A DNA stretch of 6,899 nucleotides from Puniceicoccaceae bacterium (GTDB lineage: Bacteria; Verrucomicrobiota; Verrucomicrobiia; Opitutales; Coraliomargaritaceae), in NCBI GenBank assembly GCA_003566795.1, contig PXBU01000237.1, positions 1 to 6,899 on the forward strand, in the 5' to 3' direction. Below the pieces are notes generated by a model. It did not search any database and was not told where the DNA came from. It worked only from the letters and a program-made list of their open reading frames with translations. Shown here in pieces: positions 1 to 5,757 of this stretch. The number at the start of each line of letters is the position of its first letter. The stretch's first letter is position 1. Both the position numbers and the translations under genes were made by a program.

Positions 1-198
1 GCGATTTTCGCCTTCCAGTCGGCTCCCTTGCGATCATTCGCTGAAAATTTCCAGCCACACCGATCCACGGCTTCGAACAAACAGCTTTCAAAGGCTTCAC
101 CTGTTTTGTGGTGCAAAAAAAAGCTCCTTGCGATAAATACCACGACTGAGCACATGGTAAATCGCACCTGGATATTCAATCCTTTGTTTGCTCGGCAT
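1..198 (-). pseudogene. REP-associated tyrosine transposase (RAYT, Y1_Tnp) remnant, cut by window edge
   Basis: Reading the minus strand from the ATG at 198-196 gives MPSKQR followed by IEYPGAIYHVLSRG, the typical N-terminus of REP-associated (IS200/IS605-like, Y1/HUH) transposases. A TGAGG Shine-Dalgarno-like site (207-211) lies 8 nt before the ATG. The frame stops after 33 codons (TGA, 99-97). The protein-like sequence resumes one frame away, just after a run of eight T (115-122), as TGEAFESCLFEAVDRCGW then KFSANDRKGADWKAKI, and runs off the left edge. Family members have a catalytic His-hydrophobic-His motif and a Tyr in the long middle part; neither is visible here. The second block looks more like the C-terminal 'GW...RRKGD..K..IA' region as I remember it, so an internal deletion that joined the two ends is likelier than a single-base slip. 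Probably inactive. Family call fairly sure; the type of lesion is inference. Confidence 0.62.
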
Positions 199-229
199 GC
201 CACTAACCTCATGCTTAGAATCCAAGAAT

Positions 230-246
230 TTAACGTTTATTTACGT
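230..246. repeat. 17-nt motif TTAACGTTYATTYACGT, copy A
   Basis: TTAACGTTTATTTACGT lies in the 153-bp divergent spacer between the transposase remnant and the DUF1566 gene. It contains an inverted repeat, AACGT (232-236) and ACGTT (243-247), separated by six bases. Copy B (2080-2096) matches at 15 of 17 positions, both differences being T/C. The two copies flank the DUF1566 gene in direct orientation. It could be an operator, a promoter-associated element or part of a dispersed repeat; the sequence alone does not decide. Confidence 0.45.
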
Positions 247-277
247 TTGGCGCCTTTTCGTTCCGCCGATTGCGCTT

Positions 278-297
278 GCTACGGGGCACCCGCTAGC
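278..297. repeat. Short hairpin in divergent spacer
   Basis: GCTACGGG (278-285) pairs with CCCG (289-292) and TAGC (294-297) across a three-base loop with one bulged C (293), giving eight base pairs. It lies between the transposase remnant and the DUF1566 start. It shares the core GCTACGG (reverse CCGTAGC) with hairpins at 1698-1704 and 6775-6781. That 7-mer also occurs inside the MYG1 coding region, so kinship is only suggested. No T-run follows, so a terminator role is unlikely. Confidence 0.3.
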
Positions 298-351
298 TCA
301 TCAGCTTCTGAGATGACCGCCTTTACAAATAGTTCACAAACCCAATTTCGC

Positions 352-1674
352 ATGTCAAAGCATGGCCAAAAGACCTCGCTACGCTGCCAACCGTGGAAAA
401 TACTGCGATTCCGATGGCTTTTGCTTTTAGCAAGCGGGCTGCTAGGATGTGCGAGTGCTGCAAAGGCATTGAAAATTACAGAATTTAAAAACGGCTACTT
501 GACCTTCTCTGTCGAAGACCCCTCGCTTTTTTATCGCGTGGAATTTAAACCCAATCTGACGGACTCCGTTGACTGGGATGGTTCGTTTCACAGTCTAAGA
601 AACATCCAGACCAGCGAGGCGGAAGTGACCGTGCCCGTCGGTGTTTTTTACAGGGTCGTCGGACGGGAAACACCCTGGATTGGAGGGACTGCTTCGGCCA
701 GCGATATCCTCGTTGGAAAAAGCGCCTTCGTGGAAGACGACGCGATTGAAGGCACAATGCCGAACATCGGCCAACAGACCTTTATTCCCGGGACCGCGCC
801 TCAAACGATTTCCCTTGGATTTCACGACGGCACCGGTTCTGTGGTCGGCGATGCCGCCTTGGCCGCTGGCAACATCGTGACCGGCGCGACCATCTTTGAA
901 GTCGAGGGCACGGCGCTGCAGGCATCGGGCGATGCTCAGGCCTCTCACGTGCTATCCGGCAAGACTTTTTCGCGTGATGGTGCTGTGGATGTTAGTGGCA
1001 CAATGCCGAACATCGGCCAGCAGACCTTTATTCCCGGGACCGCGCCTCAAACGATTTCCCTTGGATATCACGACGGCACCGGTGTGGTCGAGGGGGATGC
1101 TGATTTGACGCCCGAGAATATCGCCTTGGGAGTCAATATTTTCGGGGTCACCGGCACTTTTGAGGGAATGGCTAGGGTGCCCAAAACGGGGCAGGATGGC
1201 GCTCGGTCGAACCGCGCACGTGACGACGGGAGCTTACAAGTGGGCGCGGCATGGCCCAATCCGCGCTTTACGGATAACGGGGATGAGACGGTGACCGATA
1301 ATCTAACGGGCCTGATGTGGACTAAGAACTCGAACTTGCCGGGGGGGGTCCGAAATTGGGCGGATGCGGTCGACTACTGCACGGACATGAATGCGGGGGC
1401 GGGCACTTTTGGCTATACTGACTGGCGCCTTCCCAACGTGAAGGAACTGCAAAGTTTGATCAATTATGGTAATATGTACCCGGCGATGCCCGTTCCTACT
1501 GCCCCGTTTACGGGCGTGGAGTCCGGGGCCGAATACTGGTCCTCTTCGACATTCGACTTTTTCGTCCCTTATGCCTCTGACGATTCGTGGTGGGTGGATC
1601 TGCGCCGTGGACGGGTCGACCATAGGCCTAAAACGGATGCATACCAAGTGTGGCCGGTACGTGGCGGATTGTAG
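352..1674 (+). CDS. Secreted or lipid-anchored DUF1566 (Lcl C-terminal domain) protein with internal tandem modules
   Basis: About 440 residues from the ATG at 352. That start gives a basic n-region, a hydrophobic stretch (RWLLLLASGLLG, residues 21-32) and a Cys in LLGC (residue 33), so it is probably a lipoprotein; cleavage at the nearby ASA-AKA by signal peptidase I is the alternative. The frame is open back to 28, but that stretch overlaps the opposite-strand transposase remnant and does not look like protein. ATG 313 is another candidate; neither has a clear Shine-Dalgarno site. Residues ~40-95 form a small module ending in VFYRVVG. Residues ~105-290 hold two copies of an 82-residue unit with GTMPNIGQQTF and SLG(F/Y)HDGTG; such units ('GYHNGSGKV...GVTGT') occur in phage tail and DUF1566 proteins. 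Residues ~305-440 are DUF1566: DNLTGLMW, DWRLPNVKEL (357-366), YWSSS (~394) and VWPVRGG. DUF1566 is found in adhesin-like, surface and phage-tail proteins; no catalytic role is known to me. Exact function unknown. Confidence 0.85.
   Translation: MSKHGQKTSLRCQPWKILRFRWLLLLASGLLGCASAAKALKITEFKNGYLTFSVEDPSLFYRVEFKPNLTDSVDWDGSFHSLRNIQTSEAEVTVPVGVFYRVVGRETPWIGGTASASDILVGKSAFVEDDAIEGTMPNIGQQTFIPGTAPQTISLGFHDGTGSVVGDAALAAGNIVTGATIFEVEGTALQASGDAQASHVLSGKTFSRDGAVDVSGTMPNIGQQTFIPGTAPQTISLGYHDGTGVVEGDADLTPENIALGVNIFGVTGTFEGMARVPKTGQDGARSNRARDDGSLQVGAAWPNPRFTDNGDETVTDNLTGLMWTKNSNLPGGVRNWADAVDYCTDMNAGAGTFGYTDWRLPNVKELQSLINYGNMYPAMPVPTAPFTGVESGAEYWSSSTFDFFVPYASDDSWWVDLRRGRVDHRPKTDAYQVWPVRGGL
751..837 (+). 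repeat. 87-bp direct repeat, copy 1
   Basis: Within the DUF1566 gene, this segment encodes GTMPNIGQQTF through SLGFHDGTG. It matches 997-1083 at 85 of 87 bases. The spacing is 246 bp (82 codons), so the frame is kept. Identity stops abruptly on both sides, although the protein module continues with diverged sequence. That points to recent duplication or gene conversion of only this part. Confidence 0.95.
997..1083 (+). repeat. 87-bp direct repeat, copy 2
   Basis: Second copy of the internal repeat. It differs from 751-837 by one silent change (CAA/CAG, Gln) and one coding change (TTT/TAT, Phe to Tyr in the HDGTG motif). Confidence 0.95.
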
Positions 1675-1686
1675 GTAGCCCCCCGA

Positions 1687-1723
1687 CCACCCCGCCGCCG
1701 TAGCCTTTGGCGTAGGAGGGTGG
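1687..1723. repeat. REP-like hairpin immediately after the DUF1566 gene
   Basis: CCACCC (1687-1692) and GGGTGG (1718-1723) can pair. Inside, CGCC (1693-1696 or 1696-1699) can pair with GGCG (1709-1712), or GCC-TTT-GGC (1703-1711) forms the tip. It contains GTAG twice (1700-1703, 1712-1715), and GTAG occurs again at the stop codon (1671-1674); GTAG/GGAG is the tetranucleotide next to classical REP hairpins. The CCGTAGC...GCG.AGG layout resembles hairpin repeats I associate with Verrucomicrobiota spacers. No T-run follows, so it is a poor intrinsic terminator. That the nearby transposase family moved it is inference. Confidence 0.45.
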
Positions 1724-1832
1724 AATTGGCAGTTGGACTTTTGGAGGCCTGCTGCGTAGTTATTTGGTTGATACTGAAGGCGACCACAAAGGTAAGGAAA
1801 TGACCCGAATGGCACTAACTTAAGACGCCTTC

Positions 1833-1876
1833 AGCCCCCTGGACATATGACCCGGCATCGAGGGGGCTTTGGTTGT
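1833..1876 (+). terminator. Possible weak intrinsic terminator
   Basis: AGCCCCCT (1833-1840) pairs perfectly with AGGGGGCT (1861-1868) across a 20-base loop. It is followed by TTGGTTGT rather than a clean T-run. It is the first stable GC-rich hairpin with downstream T's after the DUF1566 stop, about 160 bp away. The long loop and interrupted T tract make the call tentative. Confidence 0.35.
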
Positions 1877-1893
1877 TTACCAGGAGCGAATAC

Positions 1894-1974
1894 ATGTCGG
1901 AAATGGGTTGTGGAACTAGTATCGAATCCGGGCAGCGCGTCGAGGTTTTCCTGGGAATTGTAGCCCGTTGGTGA
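1894..1974 (+). CDS. Putative 26-residue small ORF
   Basis: ATG at 1894 is preceded by AGGAG (1882-1886) at 7-nt spacing, an ideal Shine-Dalgarno arrangement, better than those of the DUF1566 or fusA genes. The product begins MSEMGCGTSIESG and ends VFLGIVARW, stopping at TGA 1972-1974 just before the REP-like pair. I recognise no family. It could be a real micro-protein, the 5' stub of a gene truncated by arrival of the repeat, or chance. Coding status unproven. Confidence 0.2.
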   Translation: MSEMGCGTSIESGQRVEVFLGIVARW

Positions 1975-1980
1975 GTTCGG

Positions 1981-2043
1981 GGCGTCCGACAAGCGGACAC
2001 GCCACGGGCAGGGTGCTCGTGGCGTGCTCGCTTGTCGAGCGCC
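1981..2043. repeat. Inverted pair of REP-like hairpins (BIME-like)
   Basis: Two inverted copies face each other. The left arm (1981-2006) and right arm (2018-2043) pair over about 26 positions around an 11-base loop. Each copy also folds alone. Left: GGC, then GTCCG-ACAAG-CGGAC (1984-1998), then AC-GCC. Right: GGC-GT, then GCTCG-CTTGT-CGAGC (2026-2040), then GCC. The positions where the copies differ (1985/1997 against 2027/2039 and 1986/1996 against 2028/2038) are exactly paired in each small hairpin and keep Watson-Crick pairing. An outer AGCCC/GGGCT (1962-1966, 2047-2051) may add a closing stem, with GTAG at 1960-1963. Paired REP sequences (BIMEs) are the classic product of RAYT activity. 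Confidence 0.7.
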
Positions 2044-2079
2044 GTTGGGCTTACGCGAGGACCTGACGACCTCAAAAAA

Positions 2080-2105
2080 TTAACGTTCATTCACGTAAAT
2101 TAACG
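2080..2105. repeat. 17-nt motif copy B within an imperfect palindrome
   Basis: TTAACGTTCATTCACGT (2080-2096) matches copy A at 230-246 in 15 of 17 bases. Here it extends into a 22-bp imperfect palindrome (2084-2105) whose half-sites CGTTCATTCAC and GTAAATTAACG pair at 9 of 11 positions. It lies about 180 bp upstream of fusA. A dimeric-regulator operator is one possibility; a dispersed repeat is another. Confidence 0.45.
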
Positions 2106-2125
2106 GTTCGACCCATCGCTTGCGC

Positions 2126-2138
2126 ACGGGCTAGAATC
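2126..2138 (+). promoter_or_regulatory. Promoter-like motif ACGGGCTAGAATC upstream of fusA
   Basis: TAGAAT (2132-2137) matches the -10 consensus at five of six positions. The 13-nt block is identical but for one base to 5732-5744, upstream of the MYG1 gene. The distance from TAGAAT to the start codon is also alike (154 and 156 nt). No convincing -35 lies 16-18 bp upstream; TTCGAC (2107-2112) is 19 bp away. Confidence 0.35.
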
Positions 2139-2178
2139 GCTCAAAACTCTCGTTTTCCGTTCTTGCAGTCTGTGCGCC

Positions 2179-2203
2179 GAGGCATAATCTCCGCCTCTTT
2201 TTT
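2179..2203 (+). terminator. Intrinsic terminator-like hairpin in the fusA leader
   Basis: GAGGC (2179-2183) pairs with GCCTC (2193-2197) across nine bases and is followed directly by six T (2198-2203). No gene ends just upstream on this strand. It therefore either stops read-through from the left or attenuates fusA transcription from a promoter near 2132. Five base pairs is short for an efficient terminator. Confidence 0.45.
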
Positions 2204-2210
2204 GAATGTT

Positions 2211-2224
2211 CAGCGAGCTCGCTG
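2211..2224. promoter_or_regulatory. Perfect 14-bp palindrome upstream of fusA
   Basis: CAGCGAGCTCGCTG is a perfect palindrome 61 bp before the fusA start. It could be an operator half-site pair or part of leader RNA structure. No regulator family is recognised. Confidence 0.3.
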
Positions 2225-2247
2225 GCGCTCATAAAAGAACCTATTCC

Positions 2248-2265
2248 TCTGAAAATCAGATTTTT
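2248..2265 (+). promoter_or_regulatory. Mini-hairpin with T5 just upstream of fusA
   Basis: TCTGA (2248-2252), a three-base A loop, TCAGA (2256-2260), then five T. It is AT-rich and weak, ending 20 nt before the ATG. It is the second hairpin plus T-run in the leader. The stretch between it and the ATG is A-rich and lacks a Shine-Dalgarno site. Confidence 0.25.
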
Positions 2266-2285
2266 AACATAACAAGCAAACAACC

Positions 2286-4421
2286 ATGACAGATCTGTCC
2301 AAATACAGAAACATCGGCATTTTCGCACACGTGGATGCCGGCAAGACCACCACCACCGAGCGCATTCTCAAGCTCACTGGTAAGATTCACAAGTTAGGTG
2401 AAGTGCACGACGGTGCCGCCACAACAGACTTTATGGAACAGGAGCAAGAGCGCGGGATTACCATTCAATCCGCCGCCACCACCTGCTTCTGGCCGGGCAG
2501 CGAGCAGCAGCATGCCGCCGCACCCTACCGTTTTAACGTCATCGACACCCCGGGCCACGTGGACTTTACGGTGGAAGTTTACCGCTCTCTCAAAGTCCTG
2601 GACGGCGGCATCGGCGTCTTCTGTGGCTCCGGCGGGGTTGAACCCCAGTCCGAGACCAACTGGCGCTACGCCAACGACTCGGAGGTCGCCCGCCTTATCT
2701 ACGTGAACAAGCTTGACCGTATTGGTGCCGACTTCTTCAAGGTGGTCGAACAAGTCAAAAAAGTCCTCGGGGCCACACCGCTGGTGATGGTACTGCCGAT
2801 TGGCACGGAGAGCGATCTCAAGGGTGTGGTTGATCTGATCACCCGCGAGGCCTGGGTTTGGGATGAATCCGGCGACCCGTTGAAGTATGAAAAACTTCCC
2901 GTGCCCGAGGACATGAAGGATCAGGTCGAGGAGTATCGTGAAAAGCTGATTGAGACCGCCGTCGAACAAGACGACGCGGTGATGGAAGCCTACCTCGAAG
3001 GCAACGAGCCTGATATCGCGACTCTTAAAAATTGCATCCGCCAGGGCACCATCAATCTCTCTTTCTTCCCCACCTATTGTGGCTCCTCCTTCAAAAACAA
3101 GGGTGTGCAACTCTTGCTTGACGCCGTGGTGGACTACCTGCCCTCACCCACCGAGGTCGAGCCGCAGGACGAAGTGGATGCCGAGGGTAACCCGACTGGC
3201 GAAAAAGCAGTCGTCTCGGTGGATGAGCCCTTCCGTGCGCTGGCGTTCAAGATTATGGACGACAAATACGGTGCGCTCACCTTCACCCGAATTTACTCGG
3301 GCAAGATTTCCAAAGGCACCAATGTGCTCAACTCCTTCACTGGCAAGACTGAGCGAATCGGCCGCATCATCGAGATGCACGCCAATGACCGCAACGAGAT
3401 CGACTCGGCGCAAGCGGGTGATATCGTGGCACTGCTGGGGATGAAGAGCGTGCAAACAGGCCACACCCTCTGCGACCCGAACGATCCCGCCACACTGGAG
3501 CCGATGGTGTTCCCGGATCCGGTCATATCCATCGCGGTGAAGCCGAAAGATAACAGCCAGGCGGAAAAACTTGGCGTGGCCATTGGCAAGATGGTGGCCG
3601 AAGACCCCACCTTCCAGGTGGAGACCGACGAGGACTCGGGCGAAACCATCCTCAAAGGCATGGGTGAGCTGCACCTCGACATCAAGGTCGACATCCTCAA
3701 GCGCACTTATGGTGTTGAGGCTGAGGTCGGCAAACCACAGGTCGCCTACCGCGAAACCATCACCGTTCCTGTCACCGACAGCTACACCCACAAGAAGCAA
3801 TCCGGTGGTTCGGGTCAGTTCGCGAAGATCGACTACACCATCGAACCGCTGGTGGAAGACGAAGAGGTCGAAATCAAGAAGAACTTTGTTTTCGAATCCA
3901 AGGTGGTTGGAGGCAATGTTCCCCGCGAATTCTGGCCCGCCGTCGAGAAGGGCTTCAAGAAGTCGCTCGATAAGGGTGTGCTCGCCGGCTACCCGACCGT
4001 GGACATCAAAGTCACGCTGTCCGATGGTGCCTTCCACGCGGTAGACTCCTCTGCGGTTGCTTTCGAGATCGCAGCCAAAGCCGCCTACCGCCAGTCCATT
4101 CCGAAAGGTAAGCCTGACATTCTCGAACCCGTCATGAAACTCGACGTTTTCTGTGGGGAGGAGAACATGGGCGATGTCATCGGCGACCTCAACCGCCGCC
4201 GTGGCATGATCAAGAGCCAGGAGCCGGGCAACACCGGCGTTCGGATCAAGGCCGACGCCCCGCTCTCCGAAATGTTCGGATATATTGGCGACCTGCGCAC
4301 CATGACCTCAGGCCGTGGCCAGTTCTCGATGGAGTTCTCGCACTACGCACCCTGCCCCAAAAACGTGGCCGAGCAAGTCATCAAGGAGGCCAAGGAACGC
4401 GAAGAGGCCAAAAAGAAGTAG
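2286..4421 (+). CDS. fusA: Elongation factor G, fusA2/EF-G II type
   Basis: A 711-residue translational GTPase of full EF-G length that moves tRNA-mRNA through the ribosome and/or helps recycle ribosomes. The G domain (about 1-290) shows the P-loop AHVDAGKT (14-21), RGITI closing switch I (56-60), DTPGH (87-91, with the catalytic His) and NKLD (141-144). Domain II is about 315-405, III about 425-490, IV about 495-615 with KKQSGGSGQF (503-512) and HAVDSS (584-589), V to about 700 with SGRGQFSMEF (675-684). The opening MTDLSKYRNIGIFAHVDAG, NKLD in place of the usual NKMD, and FCGSGGVEPQSETNWRYAN match my memory of the second EF-G of gammaproteobacteria such as Vibrio, not the str-operon fusA. 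No rpsL, rpsG or tuf is adjacent, which fits a paralogue. The start has no Shine-Dalgarno site. A short insertion (about 70-80) follows CFW. Family certain; subfamily probable. Confidence 0.96.
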   Translation: MTDLSKYRNIGIFAHVDAGKTTTTERILKLTGKIHKLGEVHDGAATTDFMEQEQERGITIQSAATTCFWPGSEQQHAAAPYRFNVIDTPGHVDFTVEVYRSLKVLDGGIGVFCGSGGVEPQSETNWRYANDSEVARLIYVNKLDRIGADFFKVVEQVKKVLGATPLVMVLPIGTESDLKGVVDLITREAWVWDESGDPLKYEKLPVPEDMKDQVEEYREKLIETAVEQDDAVMEAYLEGNEPDIATLKNCIRQGTINLSFFPTYCGSSFKNKGVQLLLDAVVDYLPSPTEVEPQDEVDAEGNPTGEKAVVSVDEPFRALAFKIMDDKYGALTFTRIYSGKISKGTNVLNSFTGKTERIGRIIEMHANDRNEIDSAQAGDIVALLGMKSVQTGHTLCDPNDPATLEPMVFPDPVISIAVKPKDNSQAEKLGVAIGKMVAEDPTFQVETDEDSGETILKGMGELHLDIKVDILKRTYGVEAEVGKPQVAYRETITVPVTDSYTHKKQSGGSGQFAKIDYTIEPLVEDEEVEIKKNFVFESKVVGGNVPREFWPAVEKGFKKSLDKGVLAGYPTVDIKVTLSDGAFHAVDSSAVAFEIAAKAAYRQSIPKGKPDILEPVMKLDVFCGEENMGDVIGDLNRRRGMIKSQEPGNTGVRIKADAPLSEMFGYIGDLRTMTSGRGQFSMEFSHYAPCPKNVAEQVIKEAKEREEAKKK

Positions 4422-4470
4422 CACCTTCGGCGCAGAGGCCAGACGACAGAAGTCAGAGGTCAGATTTTAC

Positions 4471-4504
4471 AAAGTCCCCGTCTCGCAAGAGCGGGGACTT
4501 TTTT
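4471..4504 (+). terminator. Strong intrinsic terminator of fusA
   Basis: AAAGTCCCCG (4471-4480) pairs perfectly with CGGGGACTTT (4492-4501). CTC/GAG extends the stem past a bulged T to a GCAA tetraloop (4485-4488), and the T-run reaches 4504. It starts 50 bp after the fusA stop. On the opposite strand it is followed by TTTGT, so it may also stop the convergent kinase transcript, less efficiently. Confidence 0.92.
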
Positions 4505-4586
4505 CGTCCTGGAATCGGCATTTGACCACTACGAAAGTTGCCCGGCGATGGCGTGCGACGCATCTCCTGACCTCCGATTATCCGCT

Positions 4587-5696
4587 TCAGCAATACTTCT
4601 CCAGAATCTCACGCATCTTGCTCTCGCGCTTTTCGATACTCTCGCACAGGGCAAACTGCACCCGCGCACGATTCAGATTTTGGCCCTCGTGGCTGGTCTT
4701 GAAGTAAACGTTACCCGCCAGGTAATCCTTAAAAAAGCGCAATCCGAGTTCAAAAGCGATCAGTCGAACCGCATCGTAGAGATAGCTCTTCTCTGCCCCG
4801 GTTAAAAAGTTCTTCGCCTCAAAGAGGTAGCCCTCCACCAGTGCCTGAAAGAGATCCAGGTCCAGCTTGACCTCCTTTAGGTCAGTGGCCTCCTCGCCCG
4901 CCGGGTTGCACCCACTGCGCACCGCATCGCCGAAATCGTAATGGATCAGACCCGGTTTCACCGTGTCCAGATCGACAATTGAAGTGCCCTTCCCGGTCAA
5001 CTTGTCGATCATTACGTTGGTGATTTTTGGATCTCCGTGGATCGGCCGCAGCGGTATCTCACCCCGTTCACGGGCTGATTCCAGTACATCGACAAAGCCC
5101 CGGCGCTCATCGATGAACTTGGCCAGACGACGACTCTCAGCCGATATACCCAATCGCTCCTGAGCGCACGGCTGCGTCAGCACCTGATCATATTTCCTGA
5201 GATACTCCGGGGTAATGTGAAAGCCCGGCAGCGTATCCTGCAACTGATCGATGGGAAAATCCGAAATGATACTCTGAAAATGCCCCAACACGCGCCCGGC
5301 TTCAGTCGCATGCTCGGGAATGCTGATCCGCTCATAACTGGTGGTGCTGGCGATCATGGACAGGGCACGCCAGTACCCTCCCATTTCATCCACCACGAAG
5401 TCGTCGCCATTGATGGCAGGGATCACCCGCGGCAATTGCCAAATCCGGTCCGCCTGATCCGCTTCTGCGAGAATGCGCTTATGCGCGTGATCCGTAACGG
5501 CCTTCATGTTCGCCATCACCAGGGCAGGATGCTGAAACACCTTTTGGTTAATCCGCTGCAGAATATACTGTTCCTCCGAAAAGGTGGTGCGCAAAACGAC
5601 CCGGTAGGTATCATTCACGTTGCCGGAACCTATCGCCTCCAGTGCCACCAGTTGGCCCGGAACCTCGAATTTCATCGCAATCGACTCTGCTAGCAT
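4587..5696 (-). CDS. APH/choline-kinase-fold phosphotransferase, N-acetylhexosamine 1-kinase-like
   Basis: A 369-residue cytoplasmic kinase of the phosphotransferase (APH, PF01636-type) superfamily. The glycine-rich GSGNVNDTY (23-31) corresponds to the nucleotide loop. The Brenner motif HGDPKITN (220-227) supplies the catalytic Asp222 and Asn227. VDLDTVKPG (241-249) supplies the metal-binding Asp, followed by HYDFGDAVR (252-260). The HGD.K..N and DLDTV.PG...YDFGDA.R wording is that of the NahK-like branch (N-acetylhexosamine 1-kinases, often mislabelled mucin desulfatase) rather than antibiotic-resistance enzymes; the exact sugar substrate cannot be told. The ATG at 5696 is chosen because AAAGGAG lies 9 nt upstream; an internal Met (residue 8) lacks such a site. 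It is monocistronic here, convergent with fusA and divergent from the MYG1-family gene. No sugar-metabolism neighbours are visible. Family sure; substrate inferred. Confidence 0.85.
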   Translation of the reverse strand: MLAESIAMKFEVPGQLVALEAIGSGNVNDTYRVVLRTTFSEEQYILQRINQKVFQHPALVMANMKAVTDHAHKRILAEADQADRIWQLPRVIPAINGDDFVVDEMGGYWRALSMIASTTSYERISIPEHATEAGRVLGHFQSIISDFPIDQLQDTLPGFHITPEYLRKYDQVLTQPCAQERLGISAESRRLAKFIDERRGFVDVLESARERGEIPLRPIHGDPKITNVMIDKLTGKGTSIVDLDTVKPGLIHYDFGDAVRSGCNPAGEEATDLKEVKLDLDLFQALVEGYLFEAKNFLTGAEKSYLYDAVRLIAFELGLRFFKDYLAGNVYFKTSHEGQNLNRARVQFALCESIEKRESKMREILEKYC

Positions 5697-5728
5697 GGGA
5701 TTTGTCTCCTTTAATTTTTAAAGCGGCG

Positions 5729-5757
5729 ATAACGGGTTAGAATCAGCCGCATGTCAA
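5729..5757 (-). promoter_or_regulatory. Predicted sigma70-type promoter of the kinase gene
   Basis: On the minus strand, a perfect TTGACA (5757-5752) is followed after 17 bp by CGTTAT (5734-5729), a mediocre -10 with three of six matches. Transcription would start near 5722, giving a leader of about 26 nt containing AAAGGAG. The -35 overlaps the left arm of the plus-strand hairpin at 5745-5802. Confidence 0.45.
5732..5744 (+). promoter_or_regulatory. Promoter-like motif ACGGGTTAGAATC upstream of the MYG1-family gene
   Basis: Matches 2126-2138 in 12 of 13 bases and contains TAGAAT (5738-5743), 156 nt before the MYG1 ATG. No good -35 is found at the usual distance (TTTTTA at 5715-5720). It overlaps the predicted kinase promoter region on the other strand. 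Confidence 0.3.

Larger units (their letters stand above)
1675..2285. other. 611-bp intergenic region rich in palindromes
   Basis: No conventional gene is visible between the DUF1566 stop and the fusA start. From left to right it holds a REP-like hairpin (1687-1723), two tiny ORFs with good Shine-Dalgarno sites (about 1726-1803 and 1894-1974), a GC-rich hairpin (1833-1868), an inverted pair of REP-like hairpins (1981-2043), copy B of a 17-nt motif (2080-2096), a promoter-like motif (2126-2138), a terminator-like hairpin (2179-2203), a 14-bp palindrome (2211-2224) and a mini-hairpin with T5 (2248-2265). Confidence 0.8.

Noticed and set aside
28..351. N-terminal 108-codon extension of the DUF1566 reading frame
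   Set aside because: It lies over the opposite-strand transposase remnant and a spacer, lacks protein-like composition, and would put the signal peptide at residue ~125. The ATG at 352 gives a normal signal sequence.
1962..2051. Integron attC site
   Set aside because: GTTGGGC (2044-2050) fits the GTTRRRY core, but its partner is GCCCGTT (1963-1969) rather than RYYYAAC. No integrase or cassette array is present. A REP-like pair explains the fold better.
2163..2188. TTGCAG ... CATAAT as a fusA promoter
   Set aside because: Spacing is only 14 bp, and the CATAAT lies inside the terminator-like hairpin loop.
2394..4037. Long open frames antisense to fusA (2394-3110 and 3144-4037)
   Set aside because: They mirror the codon bias of a highly conserved gene on the other strand, have no recognisable domains, and lack initiation signals.
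4456..4575. Inverted GAGGTCAG / CTGACCTC flanking the fusA terminator
   Set aside because: Only 8 bp of identity about 100 bp apart; expected by chance and not needed to explain the terminator.
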